Positions 7,527 to 16,535 of a stretch of DNA of 64,000 nucleotides are shown here, one piece after another. The first letter of the stretch is position 1. The number at the start of each line of letters is the position of its first letter. The notes beneath the pieces were generated by a model. It did no database searches, had not been told where the DNA came from, and saw nothing but the letters and a program-made list of their open reading frames with translations. Origin of the DNA: Novosphingobium sp. SG707 (GTDB lineage: Bacteria > Pseudomonadota > Alphaproteobacteria > Sphingomonadales > Sphingomonadaceae); contig NZ_JAAZQL010000002.1 of the NCBI RefSeq assembly GCF_012275515.1, forward strand, positions 1-64,000, given 5' to 3'. The position numbers and the translations under genes are program-made.

Positions 7527-9533
7527 TCAGGCGACGGCGGATCGCTGGTCGGGATTGAGCCAGGACGCCTGCACATCGGCGCAGCGCAGCAGGAGTTCGC
7601 TCAGCGGCAGGGGCTTGCTGAAGAGATAGCCCTGCGCATGTTCGCATCCGGCCTCGGCCAGCGTCTGGCGCTGGGCCTCTGTTTCCACGCCCTCGGCCAC
7701 GCAGGTCAGGCCGATCGTGTGGCACAGGGTGATGACCGCCGAGGTGATCGTGCTGCCTTCGCTGGTGTCCATCGCGCGCACAAAGCTGCGGTCGATCTTG
7801 ATCTTGTCGAGCGGCAGGCGTTGCACATAGCCGAGGCTGGAATAGCCGGTGCCGAAATCATCCAGCGCGATGCCCACGCCCAGATCACGAAACGCCTGCA
7901 AGGCCTGCGCGGCGGCCTCGGCATTGCGCATCACGGCGGTTTCGGTCACCTCGATCCAGATCCGGCACGGCGCGATGCCCGCCGATGCGATCTCGTCGCG
8001 GATAAAGCCCAGCGTGCTGGCCGAGGTGAGGTCGCAGGCCGAGATGTTGAAGGACACGGCCACGCAATCGGGCAATTGCCGCGCGGCCTTCAGTCCCTTT
8101 TTGAACACGGCGCGGGTGATCGAATGGATCGCGGTCGAACGTTCGGCAATGGCGATGAATTCCATCGCGGAAATCTCGCCCAGCATCGGGTTCGACCAGC
8201 GCGCCAGCACCTCGACGGCGCTCAGCCGCCCGCTGGCCAATTCGACGATAGGTTGGAGCACGATGGACAATTCCTCCTCAAAGGAACTGGCCTGAAGCGC
8301 GGCCTCGATGGCGCGATCGGCGCGCACGGCGGTTTCAAGGCTGGGGGTGAACAGGCAGACCCCGCCGCCATGGACATGTTTGGCATGATAGAGCGCATAA
8401 TCTGCCCGGTCGAACAGGTCGGACGCCTTGGTCCCGGCATCGGGATATTGCGCCACGCCCAACGAGCCGCCCACCGAGAGCACGATCTCGCCGATGCGCA
8501 GCGGCGCGCGCACCTGCTGCAGCAGGCGCTCGCAGGTGCGCGCGAAATCATCGACCTGGGTGTCGATCAGCCCGAATTCATCCCCGCCCAGCCGATAGAC
8601 CTGCACAGACGGCCCGGCGGTGGCCCGCAGGCGCCGCCCTATGGCTTCGAGCAGCCGGTCGCCGACCTGATGGCCATAGGTGTCGTTGATCGGCTTGAAT
8701 CGATCCAGATCGAGCACGCCCACCGCAAAGGACGGCCCGGTGGACTGCTGCGTCCAGGCGTCCAGATCGGCATAGAACTGGCGCCGGTTGGGCAGGCCGG
8801 TCAGGCTGTCGGTCATCGCCAGCTTGCGGTTTTCCTCGTTCAGCCGCTGCAGTTCGTGATGCTGGGTCGAAAGCAGGCAGCCGGCTTCCACCTGCCTGCG
8901 GAAATGTTCGAAACTGTTGAACAGCACCCGCAACAGCACCCCCAGCACCAGCGTGACATTGATCCCGATGGTGGCAAAGGTCAGCAGGCGCTTGCTGAAG
9001 CAGAAGATGATGAAGGCCGGGAGCACCGATATCGCCACCAGCAGCGCCGCCTGGGGCAGAACCACCAGACAGAAGATGCAGCCGATCACCGTGGTGGAAA
9101 TGTAAAGCGCGACATGCGCCTGTTCAAACGGCCCGCCATAGGGGGCCAGCGACAGCGACCACCCCGCATAGGCCGCCGCAATCGGCGCCGCAACCATGGT
9201 GACCAGACGCAGTTGACGCTTGGCCGACGCAGGGCTGGGCAGCCCGCTGCGCGAGGTGCGCAGCCAGTGGACCATGCGGATCAGCGTGATCGGGAAAAGC
9301 ACGGCGGGCGCGATGAATGTCAGCGACAGGGGGGCCTGCGCGCGATGGGTGATGGCCACGGCCAACGAGTTGATCAGCAACAGACCATAGAGCAGCGGAA
9401 CCTGCCTTTGCAGATACGCTGCCTGATAGACCGCCAGGTCCGGATCGGTTCCGATATCTGCAAACCACCGGATCAGACGCGATAGCAGCAAGCGTCCTCT
9501 CCTTTTCGTGCGCGCCAGCCAGATCGTCAGCAT
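7527..9533 (-). CDS. Membrane-bound GGDEF-EAL cyclic-di-GMP enzyme
   Basis: A 668-residue protein: five or six membrane segments in residues 40-205 (MASE-like sensor region), a short coiled linker, a GGDEF domain (about 240-400) and an EAL domain (about 410-655). The GGDEF motif is intact (RLGGDEF, 316-320), but the RxxD inhibitory site usually found just before it is absent. The EAL motif reads EVLAR at 441-445, an accepted variant, and the other phosphodiesterase signatures are present: WIEVTET, DDFGTGYSS, KIKIDRSFV and AEGVET. Both synthesis and breakdown of c-di-GMP are therefore possible. No clear ribosome site precedes the ATG. It may be transcribed together with the downstream membrane protein. 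Target process unknown; the Tad-like genes lie several kilobases away. Confidence 0.92.
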   Translation of the reverse strand: MLTIWLARTKRRGRLLLSRLIRWFADIGTDPDLAVYQAAYLQRQVPLLYGLLLINSLAVAITHRAQAPLSLTFIAPAVLFPITLIRMVHWLRTSRSGLPSPASAKRQLRLVTMVAAPIAAAYAGWSLSLAPYGGPFEQAHVALYISTTVIGCIFCLVVLPQAALLVAISVLPAFIIFCFSKRLLTFATIGINVTLVLGVLLRVLFNSFEHFRRQVEAGCLLSTQHHELQRLNEENRKLAMTDSLTGLPNRRQFYADLDAWTQQSTGPSFAVGVLDLDRFKPINDTYGHQVGDRLLEAIGRRLRATAGPSVQVYRLGGDEFGLIDTQVDDFARTCERLLQQVRAPLRIGEIVLSVGGSLGVAQYPDAGTKASDLFDRADYALYHAKHVHGGGVCLFTPSLETAVRADRAIEAALQASSFEEELSIVLQPIVELASGRLSAVEVLARWSNPMLGEISAMEFIAIAERSTAIHSITRAVFKKGLKAARQLPDCVAVSFNISACDLTSASTLGFIRDEIASAGIAPCRIWIEVTETAVMRNAEAAAQALQAFRDLGVGIALDDFGTGYSSLGYVQRLPLDKIKIDRSFVRAMDTSEGSTITSAVITLCHTIGLTCVAEGVETEAQRQTLAEAGCEHAQGYLFSKPLPLSELLLRCADVQASWLNPDQRSAVA

Positions 9534-9640
9534 TATGGGCCGCCATTGGTGAAAAGGCCTCTAGCGACGGCCTAGGTTGGATCGCGGATGATATTGGAGA
9601 GAAAAGAGTAATATGTCCAGCAAGGGCGCGGGCCCGGAAA

Positions 9641-9676
9641 AGTAAAACCCCCGCGCCGTGGCCGGAGCGGGGGTTT
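9641..9676 (-). terminator. Intrinsic terminator of the second TonB receptor
   Basis: AAACCCCCGC (9645-9654) pairs with GCGGGGGTTT (9667-9676). On the minus strand the stem is followed by TTTTACTTTT. It lies 53 bases past the receptor stop. Confidence 0.85.
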
Positions 9677-9729
9677 CACCTTGGCTTTCGCCGGATCAGG
9701 ACCTCAACCGGCCCGACGCGGTGGCTGCA

Positions 9730-12204
9730 TCAATATTTCACGCGGACATCGACCATGAACGAGCGCGGAGGCAGGAAGCTGAACTGGTCGGCGCCGGCAT
9801 AATAGGTCTTGCCGCCCACCAGCGTGGTGCCGCCATTGGCGATGGCCGTGATCGCGCGGCTGTTGAACACGTTCGACACGGTGGCGCCGATGCGGAAGTG
9901 CTCGCCGATATCCTGGCTGATCGCGAATTCCCCGGTCGAATAGGGGCTGATGCGATAGAGACGGATGCCGTCCGTGGTGGTGTATTGCGTGACCGTGGTG
10001 GGAACGCCGTTCACCGACTGCTTCACGGTGAAGAGTTCGGTGGCATATTGCGGGCCGGTGAACTTCTGGCTGAAGGACACGCGCAGGCCCTTGCGTTTGT
10101 AGATGAAACCGGCGGCCGCCGTGCTGAAGGGCGCCTTGGCGATCTGGGCGCTGGTGGTGCCGGAATGGGCATAGTTATACGAGCCGTTGCCGAACACGGT
10201 CAGGCCCTCGATCGGCATATAGGCGATCTGGCCCTCGACGCCCTTGTAATGGACGGTGCCGATGTTGACCAGCGTACCGGAAAAGGCGGTGGTGTCGGTG
10301 GCGCTGGCGATCTTGTTGTTCACATTGATGATATAGCCATCAAGATCAACCGAGACCTTGCGGCCATGCCAGACCGTGCCGACCTGATAATTGGTGCTGG
10401 TCTGGGGCTTGACGGCGGCGGCGGCGGTGGCCGACTGGGCGGCGGTGGTCGCGTCAAACGAAGGCGTATAGAAGCTCGACAGGTCGGGCACATACATGCC
10501 CTGCGCATACTGGCCATAGAAGGACCAGTTGGTCTTGGGCTGCCAGTTGATCGTGCCGAAGGGCAGCGCCTTGGTCCAGGTGGCCGAGGAGTTGGCGGGC
10601 GAACGATAGCTGTCGGCGTTGACCAGCGCATTCACGCCGCGCTTGAAGTTCACATATTTCACGCCGGGCGTGATCGCCAGATTGCTGACCGGGCGCAGTT
10701 CCAGTTCGCCGAACAGCTGGAACTGGTCCCAGCTCGAATTCTGCTCATACTTGATGTTGGCCAGAGCCGTCGAGGGATAGCCCGCCGTGCTGGCCGCGCC
10801 GCTGTAGAACTTCTGGTCATAGCTGGGCAGGCCGGTGGTCCAGCTGAAATCCCAAGTGTGGCGCCAGGTGTTGGCGTGTTCATACCATCCGCCGATCTTG
10901 GCCTTGCCGAAACCGAACGTGTAATCCGCCTGACCGATATAGCCAATCACGCGATACTTGTTCAGCTTGTTGTAGCCGGGCATCTGGCTGGGGTCGGTGA
11001 TGGCCTTGTATGGCGAGGCGGCCGTGCCCGCGCCCGAAAAACCGGTGACGACCGTGCTGGTGTTCCCGCTCATCGTGTTGTTGGTATAGCCATACATATA
11101 AACGCGGTTGTCGAGGCTGAGGTTGCTCGACAGATCGGTCTGCAGGCGCAGATAGGAGAAGTCGGTGGTCTTGTCGGTGCGGTTGTACTTCCAATAGTCC
11201 TGACGCGTCGGATCATTGCTCAGGCCATAGTTCAGGCCGTACATGCCGATGTTCGAGGTAGCCGTGCAATTGGTGGCCTTGAGCGTGACATTGCCCGGCT
11301 GCATTGCGCCGCAGGTCGTGCCCTTCAGCACGTCGGACTGATAATAGTAGTTGCGGTTCCAAGTCGACATGACGGTCAGCTTGCTCGACGTGCCGATGGG
11401 GATCACGCCTTTGAAGAACAGGTTCTTCGACATCACCGGCGAATTGGTCAGCGCGCCGTCCGACTTCAGATACTGGCCCGCCAGCGCGAACTTGGCGCCG
11501 TTCCACTTGTCGATCTTGCCGGTCTGCACCTCGGCGCGGCCGATAAAGCTGTTCCAGTTGCCCAGCAGCGCCTCGCCCATCACGCCCTGCTTGTCGGAAA
11601 CGGCGCGCGAATACATGTTGATGTTGCCGCCATAGGTGGCCTGGCCCAACTGGCTGGCATTGCCCGGACCGCGATCGACGACGATGGTTTCAATCGTCGT
11701 GGCGGGAAAGAACGAGGTCGAGTGGTGGGTGGGGTTGTTGGTGTCGGCAAAGGGGATGCTGTCATAGGTGACGTTATATTCGCCATCCTGAAAACCGCGG
11801 ATCGTCGCCTTGGTTTCGGAAAAGCCCTGACCGTTGCCGGTACCCGAAATCGACACGCCCGGCGTCAGCGCGATCAGCTCGTTAAAGTCCGAGGCGGCAT
11901 TGGCATTGTCGATGAATTCGCGGCTGATCGCGGCCTGCGGCTGAGTGGTGGTCAGCGAGGCGGTCAGCGGGGCGGCCTCGGCGGTGCGCGATCCGGTGAC
12001 GATGATGTCCGAGGTGGTCAGCGACTGGCGGTCATTGGCCTGCCCGGCCTGATTGGCGGAGGTGGACTGGTCATCGGCGGTCCCGGCGGCGGCGGGCACG
12101 TCGGCCGGCACTTCGGCGGCTGCGGCATAGCCGATATTGGCGATCAGGCAGACGGCAAGCGCGGTGCTGGTCGCCAGCAGCGTCTGGATGGAATGTTTGC
12201 TCAT
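9730..12204 (-). CDS. TonB-dependent outer-membrane receptor, probably controlled by the adjacent two-component system
   Basis: An 824-residue TonB-dependent transporter with a signal peptide (MSKHSIQTLLATSTALAVCL, cleavage near GYAAAAE), a TonB-box-like SDIIVTGSR at about residue 65-73, the plug (TPGVSISGTGNGQGFSETKA, later VVDRGPGNASQLGQ) and a barrel ending in MVDVRVKY with the usual terminal aromatic residue. The long Ala/Asp/Ser-rich linker between signal peptide and TonB box is unusual in length. Two cysteines (GTTCGAMQPGN and ATNCTATSN) sit in an extracellular loop and could form a disulfide. Its start is 228 bases downstream of a histidine kinase gene on the same strand; a small GCCCGC/GCGGGC hairpin (12407-12421) lies just after the kinase stop. 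This arrangement suggests that the kinase and regulator sense the substrate or a related signal and switch the receptor on. The substrate is not evident. Confidence 0.93.
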   Translation of the reverse strand: MSKHSIQTLLATSTALAVCLIANIGYAAAAEVPADVPAAAGTADDQSTSANQAGQANDRQSLTTSDIIVTGSRTAEAAPLTASLTTTQPQAAISREFIDNANAASDFNELIALTPGVSISGTGNGQGFSETKATIRGFQDGEYNVTYDSIPFADTNNPTHHSTSFFPATTIETIVVDRGPGNASQLGQATYGGNINMYSRAVSDKQGVMGEALLGNWNSFIGRAEVQTGKIDKWNGAKFALAGQYLKSDGALTNSPVMSKNLFFKGVIPIGTSSKLTVMSTWNRNYYYQSDVLKGTTCGAMQPGNVTLKATNCTATSNIGMYGLNYGLSNDPTRQDYWKYNRTDKTTDFSYLRLQTDLSSNLSLDNRVYMYGYTNNTMSGNTSTVVTGFSGAGTAASPYKAITDPSQMPGYNKLNKYRVIGYIGQADYTFGFGKAKIGGWYEHANTWRHTWDFSWTTGLPSYDQKFYSGAASTAGYPSTALANIKYEQNSSWDQFQLFGELELRPVSNLAITPGVKYVNFKRGVNALVNADSYRSPANSSATWTKALPFGTINWQPKTNWSFYGQYAQGMYVPDLSSFYTPSFDATTAAQSATAAAAVKPQTSTNYQVGTVWHGRKVSVDLDGYIINVNNKIASATDTTAFSGTLVNIGTVHYKGVEGQIAYMPIEGLTVFGNGSYNYAHSGTTSAQIAKAPFSTAAAGFIYKRKGLRVSFSQKFTGPQYATELFTVKQSVNGVPTTVTQYTTTDGIRLYRISPYSTGEFAISQDIGEHFRIGATVSNVFNSRAITAIANGGTTLVGGKTYYAGADQFSFLPPRSFMVDVRVKY

Positions 12205-12432
12205 GTTACGGCCCCTTGAACGATATGATCTCTATTCCGGCGGCGGGCTCACAGACCGGACAGGCAGCCGCCATCGCCGCCCGAAGCGGGACGGGCGCGA
12301 GGGAGGATGATCCATGCTGTCGTTTTGCCCGATCCTTGAACCCACCGGACACGAGCGGCGGTTAGGTGCGAGCGATGACGGATATGTGACGAAGCAACGG
12401 GGCAGGCCCGCAAAGCGGGCAAGATTGCAAAT

Positions 12433-13812
12433 TTAGAATGTTGTCACGCCCGCGGCCAACAGCGGAAAATGCAACCGTACCGCCAGCCCCGGCCCATTGT
12501 CGGCCAGTTCGAGCGATCCGTCGTGAAAACGCATGATGGCGTCGGCAATCGCCAGCCCCAGCCCGCTGCCCGGCCGATTCGAGGCCGCACCCCGTTCAAA
12601 GGGCTGCATGACCCGGTCGCGCTGGGCCTCGGCGATGCCGGGGCCATTGTCGGCGATGGTGATGATCGCCTCGTCTCCGGCAAGGCCGAGGCTGATGGTG
12701 GCGCAAGTCTGCGCGGGTGTGTGAAGCGCCACATTGTCGAGCAGATTGACCAGCAATTGATGCACCAGCCCGACATCGCCCCGGATCGTGGCCGGAAACA
12801 GCGCGCCGATCTCCAGCCTGCTGCCCGCATCCGCAATCACCGGCTCCATGGTTTCGGCCACATCCTCGATGATCGGGGCCAAGGGCAGCGGGGCCATGGC
12901 GGTGGGATGGCGCCCGGCCTCGATTTCGGACAGGCGCAGCAGCGCATCGAAAATGGCGATGATCGAGCGGCATTCCCGCTCGGCCCGCTCCAGCAATTGC
13001 CGCCCGGCGGCGTCCGTATGCTCCCTGTCGGCCTGCAACAGGGCGCGCAGGCGCGTCAGCGGCGTGCGCAGGTCATGGGCCAGATGGCTGGCGAACTGGC
13101 GCTGGCTGTGGACCATATCGGCCATGCGTTCGATCATGCGGTTCAGCCCCGCGACCTGCTGCGCAAACACGCCGTCAAGTCCCGCATCGGGGATGCGCTG
13201 GCTGAGGTCTCCGCGCGCCAGCGCATCGGCGGCGGCCATCGTGCGGGCCAATCGCTGGGCGATCAGCGCGGAAAACAGCCATGCCGCGCCGCTGCCCACG
13301 ACGATGCTGATGATGACCAGAATGAGCGCGGTGCGCGGCAGCATGGCGTGGATATTCTCCACCGCCTCGGAATGCTCGATGATGACCAGCCGCGCGCCGT
13401 CGGGCAGCCGCGCGGTCAGCGCATGGCCCTCGCGCCAATCAGGGCGGCCATCGCGGAAACGCACATCGGTAAAGCCGGGCAGGGGCAGAGACAGTGGCGG
13501 GGCCATCTCGATCCGGCCCCAGATCGCGCGGCCATCGGGGGCCAGCAGCATATGCCCCTTGTCGCTGATCACGCGCCCGCCGGTCAGGGCATTGAGGCGG
13601 CGGGCGATGCTGGCGGTGTCATGCGGCGCGCCGGGCACCAGAATGCGCGCCTGTTCGCGGCGCAGCGAGGTTTCGACCTCATCGTCGATCTGCGCGCGCG
13701 CCTGCCAGTAGAGCAGCGCGCCGGCCCCCGCCATCGCCAGCGCAAAGGCCAGCCCGAATTGCCCTGCCAGTCGCCCGATGCGCGGCTGGGCCAGAAAGGT
13801 CAGGCCCCGCAT
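12433..13812 (-). CDS. Sensor histidine kinase (OmpR-type partner)
   Basis: A 459-residue sensor kinase. Membrane segments at about 18-36 and 160-185 bracket a periplasmic sensor loop of roughly 120 residues. A HAMP linker follows (AQRLARTMAAADALARGDLS), then the phosphoacceptor box SHLAHDLRTPLTR with His246, the N box LVNLLDNVALH, and nucleotide-binding boxes DNGPGI and GSGLGLAIA. All catalytic motifs are intact. Its start overlaps the end of the upstream response regulator gene by 13 bases, so the two are translated together. The gene immediately downstream is a TonB receptor, the likely target of the pair. The periplasmic domain has no family I recognise. Confidence 0.95.
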   Translation of the reverse strand: MRGLTFLAQPRIGRLAGQFGLAFALAMAGAGALLYWQARAQIDDEVETSLRREQARILVPGAPHDTASIARRLNALTGGRVISDKGHMLLAPDGRAIWGRIEMAPPLSLPLPGFTDVRFRDGRPDWREGHALTARLPDGARLVIIEHSEAVENIHAMLPRTALILVIISIVVGSGAAWLFSALIAQRLARTMAAADALARGDLSQRIPDAGLDGVFAQQVAGLNRMIERMADMVHSQRQFASHLAHDLRTPLTRLRALLQADREHTDAAGRQLLERAERECRSIIAIFDALLRLSEIEAGRHPTAMAPLPLAPIIEDVAETMEPVIADAGSRLEIGALFPATIRGDVGLVHQLLVNLLDNVALHTPAQTCATISLGLAGDEAIITIADNGPGIAEAQRDRVMQPFERGAASNRPGSGLGLAIADAIMRFHDGSLELADNGPGLAVRLHFPLLAAGVTTF

Positions 13813-14486
13813 TTGGCCGAACGCAGAACATAGCCTTCGCCGCGCAGCGTTTCGACCGCATCGCAGCCCAGCGCCTGAAGCCGCCCGCGCAGGCGCGACA
13901 GGTTGCTTTCCACGATATTTGTGGCCGGATCAAAAGCATAGCCCCAGACATTTTCCAGCAGCATCGCCCGCGTCACCACCCGGTCGGCATGGCGCATCAG
14001 ATAGGCCAGCATCGAAAACTGCTTGCGGTTGAGATCAATGCCCCCATCGCCCAGAAAGGCCCGGTGCGCGGCATTGTCCAGCCGCAGACGCCCCACGGCC
14101 AGATCATCCCCCTTGCGCTGATTGCGCCGACAGATCGCAGCAAGGCGCGCCTCCAGTTCGGCATCGTCAAAGGGCTTGGTCAGATAATCGTCCGCCCCTG
14201 CTTTCAGCCCCTCGACCCGGTCCTGCACCGAGCCGAGCGCGGAAAGCATCAGCACCGGCGTGTTGCACCCCGATGCGCGCCATTGCGACAGGATCTCTAT
14301 CCCGCCGATATCGGGCAGCATCCGGTCCAGAATGATCGCGCCCACCGCGCTTTCGCGTTCGAGCGCCAGCGCCTCGCGCCCGGTCAGCGCGTGGAGCGAG
14401 GGGTGACCCCATGCCGCCAGACTGCGGCAGATCACGCCCGCGATGATCGGATCATCCTCGACAACAAGAACAGGTTTTTGAGTCAT
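13800..14486 (-). CDS. OmpR/PhoB-family response regulator
   Basis: A 228-residue two-domain regulator. The receiver domain has the acidic pair ED(D) at residues 10-12, the phosphoacceptor Asp54 in IILDRMLPD and Lys104 in YLTKPF. The C-terminal winged helix ends with the typical IVESNLSRLRGRL helix and the hairpin ETLRGEGYVLRS. I use the ATG at 14486, preceded by AGGGG, because it puts the receiver strand PVLVVEDD at the N-terminus; a longer upstream frame would add 27 residues with no similarity. The stop overlaps the kinase start. The next gene upstream is a divergent LacI-type regulator 165 bases away. Confidence 0.95.
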   Translation of the reverse strand: MTQKPVLVVEDDPIIAGVICRSLAAWGHPSLHALTGREALALERESAVGAIILDRMLPDIGGIEILSQWRASGCNTPVLMLSALGSVQDRVEGLKAGADDYLTKPFDDAELEARLAAICRRNQRKGDDLAVGRLRLDNAAHRAFLGDGGIDLNRKQFSMLAYLMRHADRVVTRAMLLENVWGYAFDPATNIVESNLSRLRGRLQALGCDAVETLRGEGYVLRSAKCGA

Positions 14487-14651
14487 GGCCCCTGATGCGA
14501 CGGTTTTGTGACATTTTCGCGGATGCGTCCGGGCGCGGGGCTGTGGGCGCGCATTTTCTTTGCCCATGCCGCGTGGCGGCGATCCGCGCTTTTGCTTGCC
14601 AAGGGGCCGATTTCCTGTTGAGTTGGCGCGTGGGGCAGGGTGGGAAAAGCC

Positions 14652-15653
14652 ATGCAGAGGGTTAGGAACATCAAGGAACTGGCCGAACTGGCCGGGGTTT
14701 CGGCCGGTACGGTATCACGCGCGCTGGCAGGCTCTGAACTGATCAGCCAGGCCACGCGCGAGCGGATTCAGGCATTGGCACGCGAATATGGCTTTCGCCC
14801 CAATGTGATGGCGCGCAACCTGCGCATCCAGAAGACCGGGGCGATCGGCGTGCTGATCCCGCTGGGCCATGAGGCGGGACAGCCGATTTCCGATCCTTTC
14901 TTCATCACCATGCTGGCGATGCTGGCCGATAAACTGACCGAGCGGGGCTACGATCTGCTGCTCAGCCGGGTGATTCCGCAGGATACCGGCTGGCTGGAAA
15001 GGGTGGCGACATCGGGGCGGGTCGATGGGCTGATCGTGCTCGGCCAATCGGATCAGGCCGCGACCCTTGACGAGGTGGCGCGCGATTATCGCGCGCTGGT
15101 GGTCTGGGGCGGGCATAAGGAAGGGCAGGTCCATTGCAGCGTCGGCAGCGACAACTATCTGGGCGGGCAGATGGCGGCGCGGCATCTGATTGCGCATGGG
15201 TGTCGTAAGATCGCCTTTTTCGGCGATCCGCGCGCGCTGGAAATAACCCAGCGACTGGACGGTGTGCAAGCTGCGCTGGCGCAGGCCGGGCTGGATCGGG
15301 CCGATGTGGTCCCAGCCCATCTGGTGGCCGAATTGGCCTATGCCGATATTGCCCGTTATCTTGGCGATGCTTCGCACCGGCCCGACGGGATCGTGGCCGC
15401 CTCCGACGTGATCGCGATGACGACGCTGCGCGCTCTCTCCGAAGTGGGCCTGTCGGTGCCCGGCGACGTGCGCGTGGTGGGCTATGACAACCTGCCGCTC
15501 TCCGAACATACCGTGCCCAGCCTGACCACCATCAGCCAGGATCTGGTTGCCGGGGCAGAGCATCTGGTCGACATGCTGATGCGCCGCATCGCGGGCGAGG
15601 AGACGCAGAGCGTGGTGATGGAGCCGGAGCTGGTGGAGCGGATGTCGGCTTGA
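14652..15653 (+). CDS. LacI/GalR-family transcriptional regulator
   Basis: A 333-residue repressor: N-terminal helix-turn-helix (NIKELAELAGVSAGTVSRAL) and hinge helix region (NVMARNLRIQKTGAIGVLIP), followed by a periplasmic-binding-protein-like sugar sensor domain (SDNYLGGQMAARHLIAHGCR, GYDNLPLSEHTVPSLTTISQ). I prefer the ATG at 14652 with GGGTGGG upstream over a GTG twelve bases earlier. The effector site cannot be read from sequence. It stands alone: the genes on both sides are on the opposite strand and neither is a sugar gene, so its regulon is probably elsewhere. It is clearly a different branch from the repressor of the maltodextrin locus. Confidence 0.93.
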   Translation: MQRVRNIKELAELAGVSAGTVSRALAGSELISQATRERIQALAREYGFRPNVMARNLRIQKTGAIGVLIPLGHEAGQPISDPFFITMLAMLADKLTERGYDLLLSRVIPQDTGWLERVATSGRVDGLIVLGQSDQAATLDEVARDYRALVVWGGHKEGQVHCSVGSDNYLGGQMAARHLIAHGCRKIAFFGDPRALEITQRLDGVQAALAQAGLDRADVVPAHLVAELAYADIARYLGDASHRPDGIVAASDVIAMTTLRALSEVGLSVPGDVRVVGYDNLPLSEHTVPSLTTISQDLVAGAEHLVDMLMRRIAGEETQSVVMEPELVERMSA

Positions 15654-15663
15654 GGGGTTTTAT

Positions 15664-15703
15664 GCCTCCGGCGGGCAAAGGGCGGAGGCCCTTTGCAATC
15701 CCA
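15664..15703 (-). repeat. Extragenic palindromic repeat, copy A
   Basis: Same family as the copies at 15838-15885 and 19747-19794 but in the opposite orientation. Its stem is GCAAAGGGC/GCCCTTTGC (15675-15683 with 15688-15696). Compared with the other copies the stem top has changed on both sides (GGGC with GCCC versus GGGAC with GTCCC), which keeps the pairing. Confidence 0.8.
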
Positions 15704-15740
15704 TTAATGGGGGGCGGGGTTGGGTTTCGGGCGGGGTTTT

Positions 15741-15786
15741 AAAGCCTGCGGCGCGGCGAGGTGCTGTTTAAATCGCCGCAGGCTTT
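15741..15786. terminator. Bidirectional terminator-like hairpin between convergent genes
   Basis: AAAGCCTGCGGCG (15741-15753) pairs perfectly with CGCCGCAGGCTTT (15774-15786). It lies between the lacI-type gene and the convergent Tad operon and is flanked by two inverted copies of the extragenic repeat. Confidence 0.7.
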
Positions 15787-15837
15787 CATTTTCAACCTTG
15801 CGCATATCAGCTATGCCTGAACCCATAGCGCAACATA

Positions 15838-15885
15838 GACAGTAACGGGATTGCAAAGGGACCAGTCCCTTTGCCCGCCGGAGGC
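15838..15885 (+). repeat. Extragenic palindromic repeat, copy B
   Basis: 48 bases that match copy C at 19747-19794 in 47 positions. The core is a perfect ten-base-pair stem GCAAAGGGAC/GTCCCTTTGC with a two-base loop, followed by CCGCCGGAGGC. Confidence 0.9.
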
Positions 15886-15911
15886 ACCTCCAAAAAAAAC
15901 CAAACCTGCGA

Positions 15912-16535
15912 TCAACAAGTCGCCGTCTTGGTCCCCGACAACCCTGCCGTCAGATTGCGCGAATCGCGGATGAGGAAGGCCGCTTCCTGACGCAGCGTCA
16001 TGGGTTTGACAAACATGGATCCGAACAGGCCGGATTGCTGGTAATAGACCTCGACGAACATCACGGCCATGCCGCTGGCGGCTGTCACCTGGTTGCCGGT
16101 TGGGCCCATGCCGGTCACCACCGCACTTTCGGCGCCATAGGCGGATGCGGCGGTCATGCTGCCGGTGCAGCGTTGCCAGTGGATATATTGCTTGCCGGTG
16201 CTCGAATTGAGTTCGAGGCTGGAGATGATGACCTTGCCCCTGGTGCTCAGGTTGATGCTCTTGCCTTCCTGCACCGCGCCGGTCAGCACCGAATTGACCT
16301 CGGTTTCGGTCACGGTCGGGCTGACGCTCGACGTGCTGCTCTGTTCAAGGCGCGAGGCATTGTCGGCGGTGGACATGGCGATCTGGTTCACCTGAAGGCT
16401 GGTGATGGTCATGTTCGCCATCTCGATGCCATAGAGGCCGATGACCAGCAGCACGGGCATGGTGGCGCCCAGCTCGATGATCGAGACGCCCGAGCAATCG
16501 CGGCGCAGGCGGCGCAGGAGGGCGCACCATTTCAT
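15912..16535 (-). CDS. TadE-like minor pseudopilin
   Basis: A 207-residue membrane-anchored protein with a short basic N-terminus, then the type IV-prepilin-like junction CSGVSIIELGATMPVLLVIG, in which Glu21 is the conserved residue after the processing site, followed by one hydrophobic helix. The rest is a Ser/Thr-rich extracytoplasmic domain. This is the TadE/TadF plan of minor pseudopilins of Flp/Tad pili, which are processed by a prepilin peptidase. The start overlaps the stop of the upstream TadE gene by four bases (ATGA), so the two are translationally coupled. No ATPase, secretin, major pilin or peptidase gene lies nearby. Confidence 0.8.
   Translation of the reverse strand: MKWCALLRRLRRDCSGVSIIELGATMPVLLVIGLYGIEMANMTITSLQVNQIAMSTADNASRLEQSSTSSVSPTVTETEVNSVLTGAVQEGKSINLSTRGKVIISSLELNSSTGKQYIHWQRCTGSMTAASAYGAESAVVTGMGPTGNQVTAASGMAVMFVEVYYQQSGLFGSMFVKPMTLRQEAAFLIRDSRNLTAGLSGTKTATC

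Noticed and set aside
9658..12219. 853-residue open frame opposite the second TonB receptor
   Set aside because: Same cause: an antisense shadow. The receptor frame has signal peptide, plug, barrel and terminator.
12407..12421. GCCCGC/GCGGGC hairpin after the histidine kinase gene as a terminator
   Set aside because: No T-run follows on the minus strand and the receptor gene downstream may be read through; listed only in the receptor entry.
14640..14651. GTG start twelve bases upstream for the LacI-type regulator
   Set aside because: The ATG at 14652 has better spacing to GGGTGGG and places the helix-turn-helix at the usual distance.
15890..15911. A-run near the end of the Tad operon as an intrinsic terminator
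   Set aside because: On the minus strand the T-run is not preceded by a stem.
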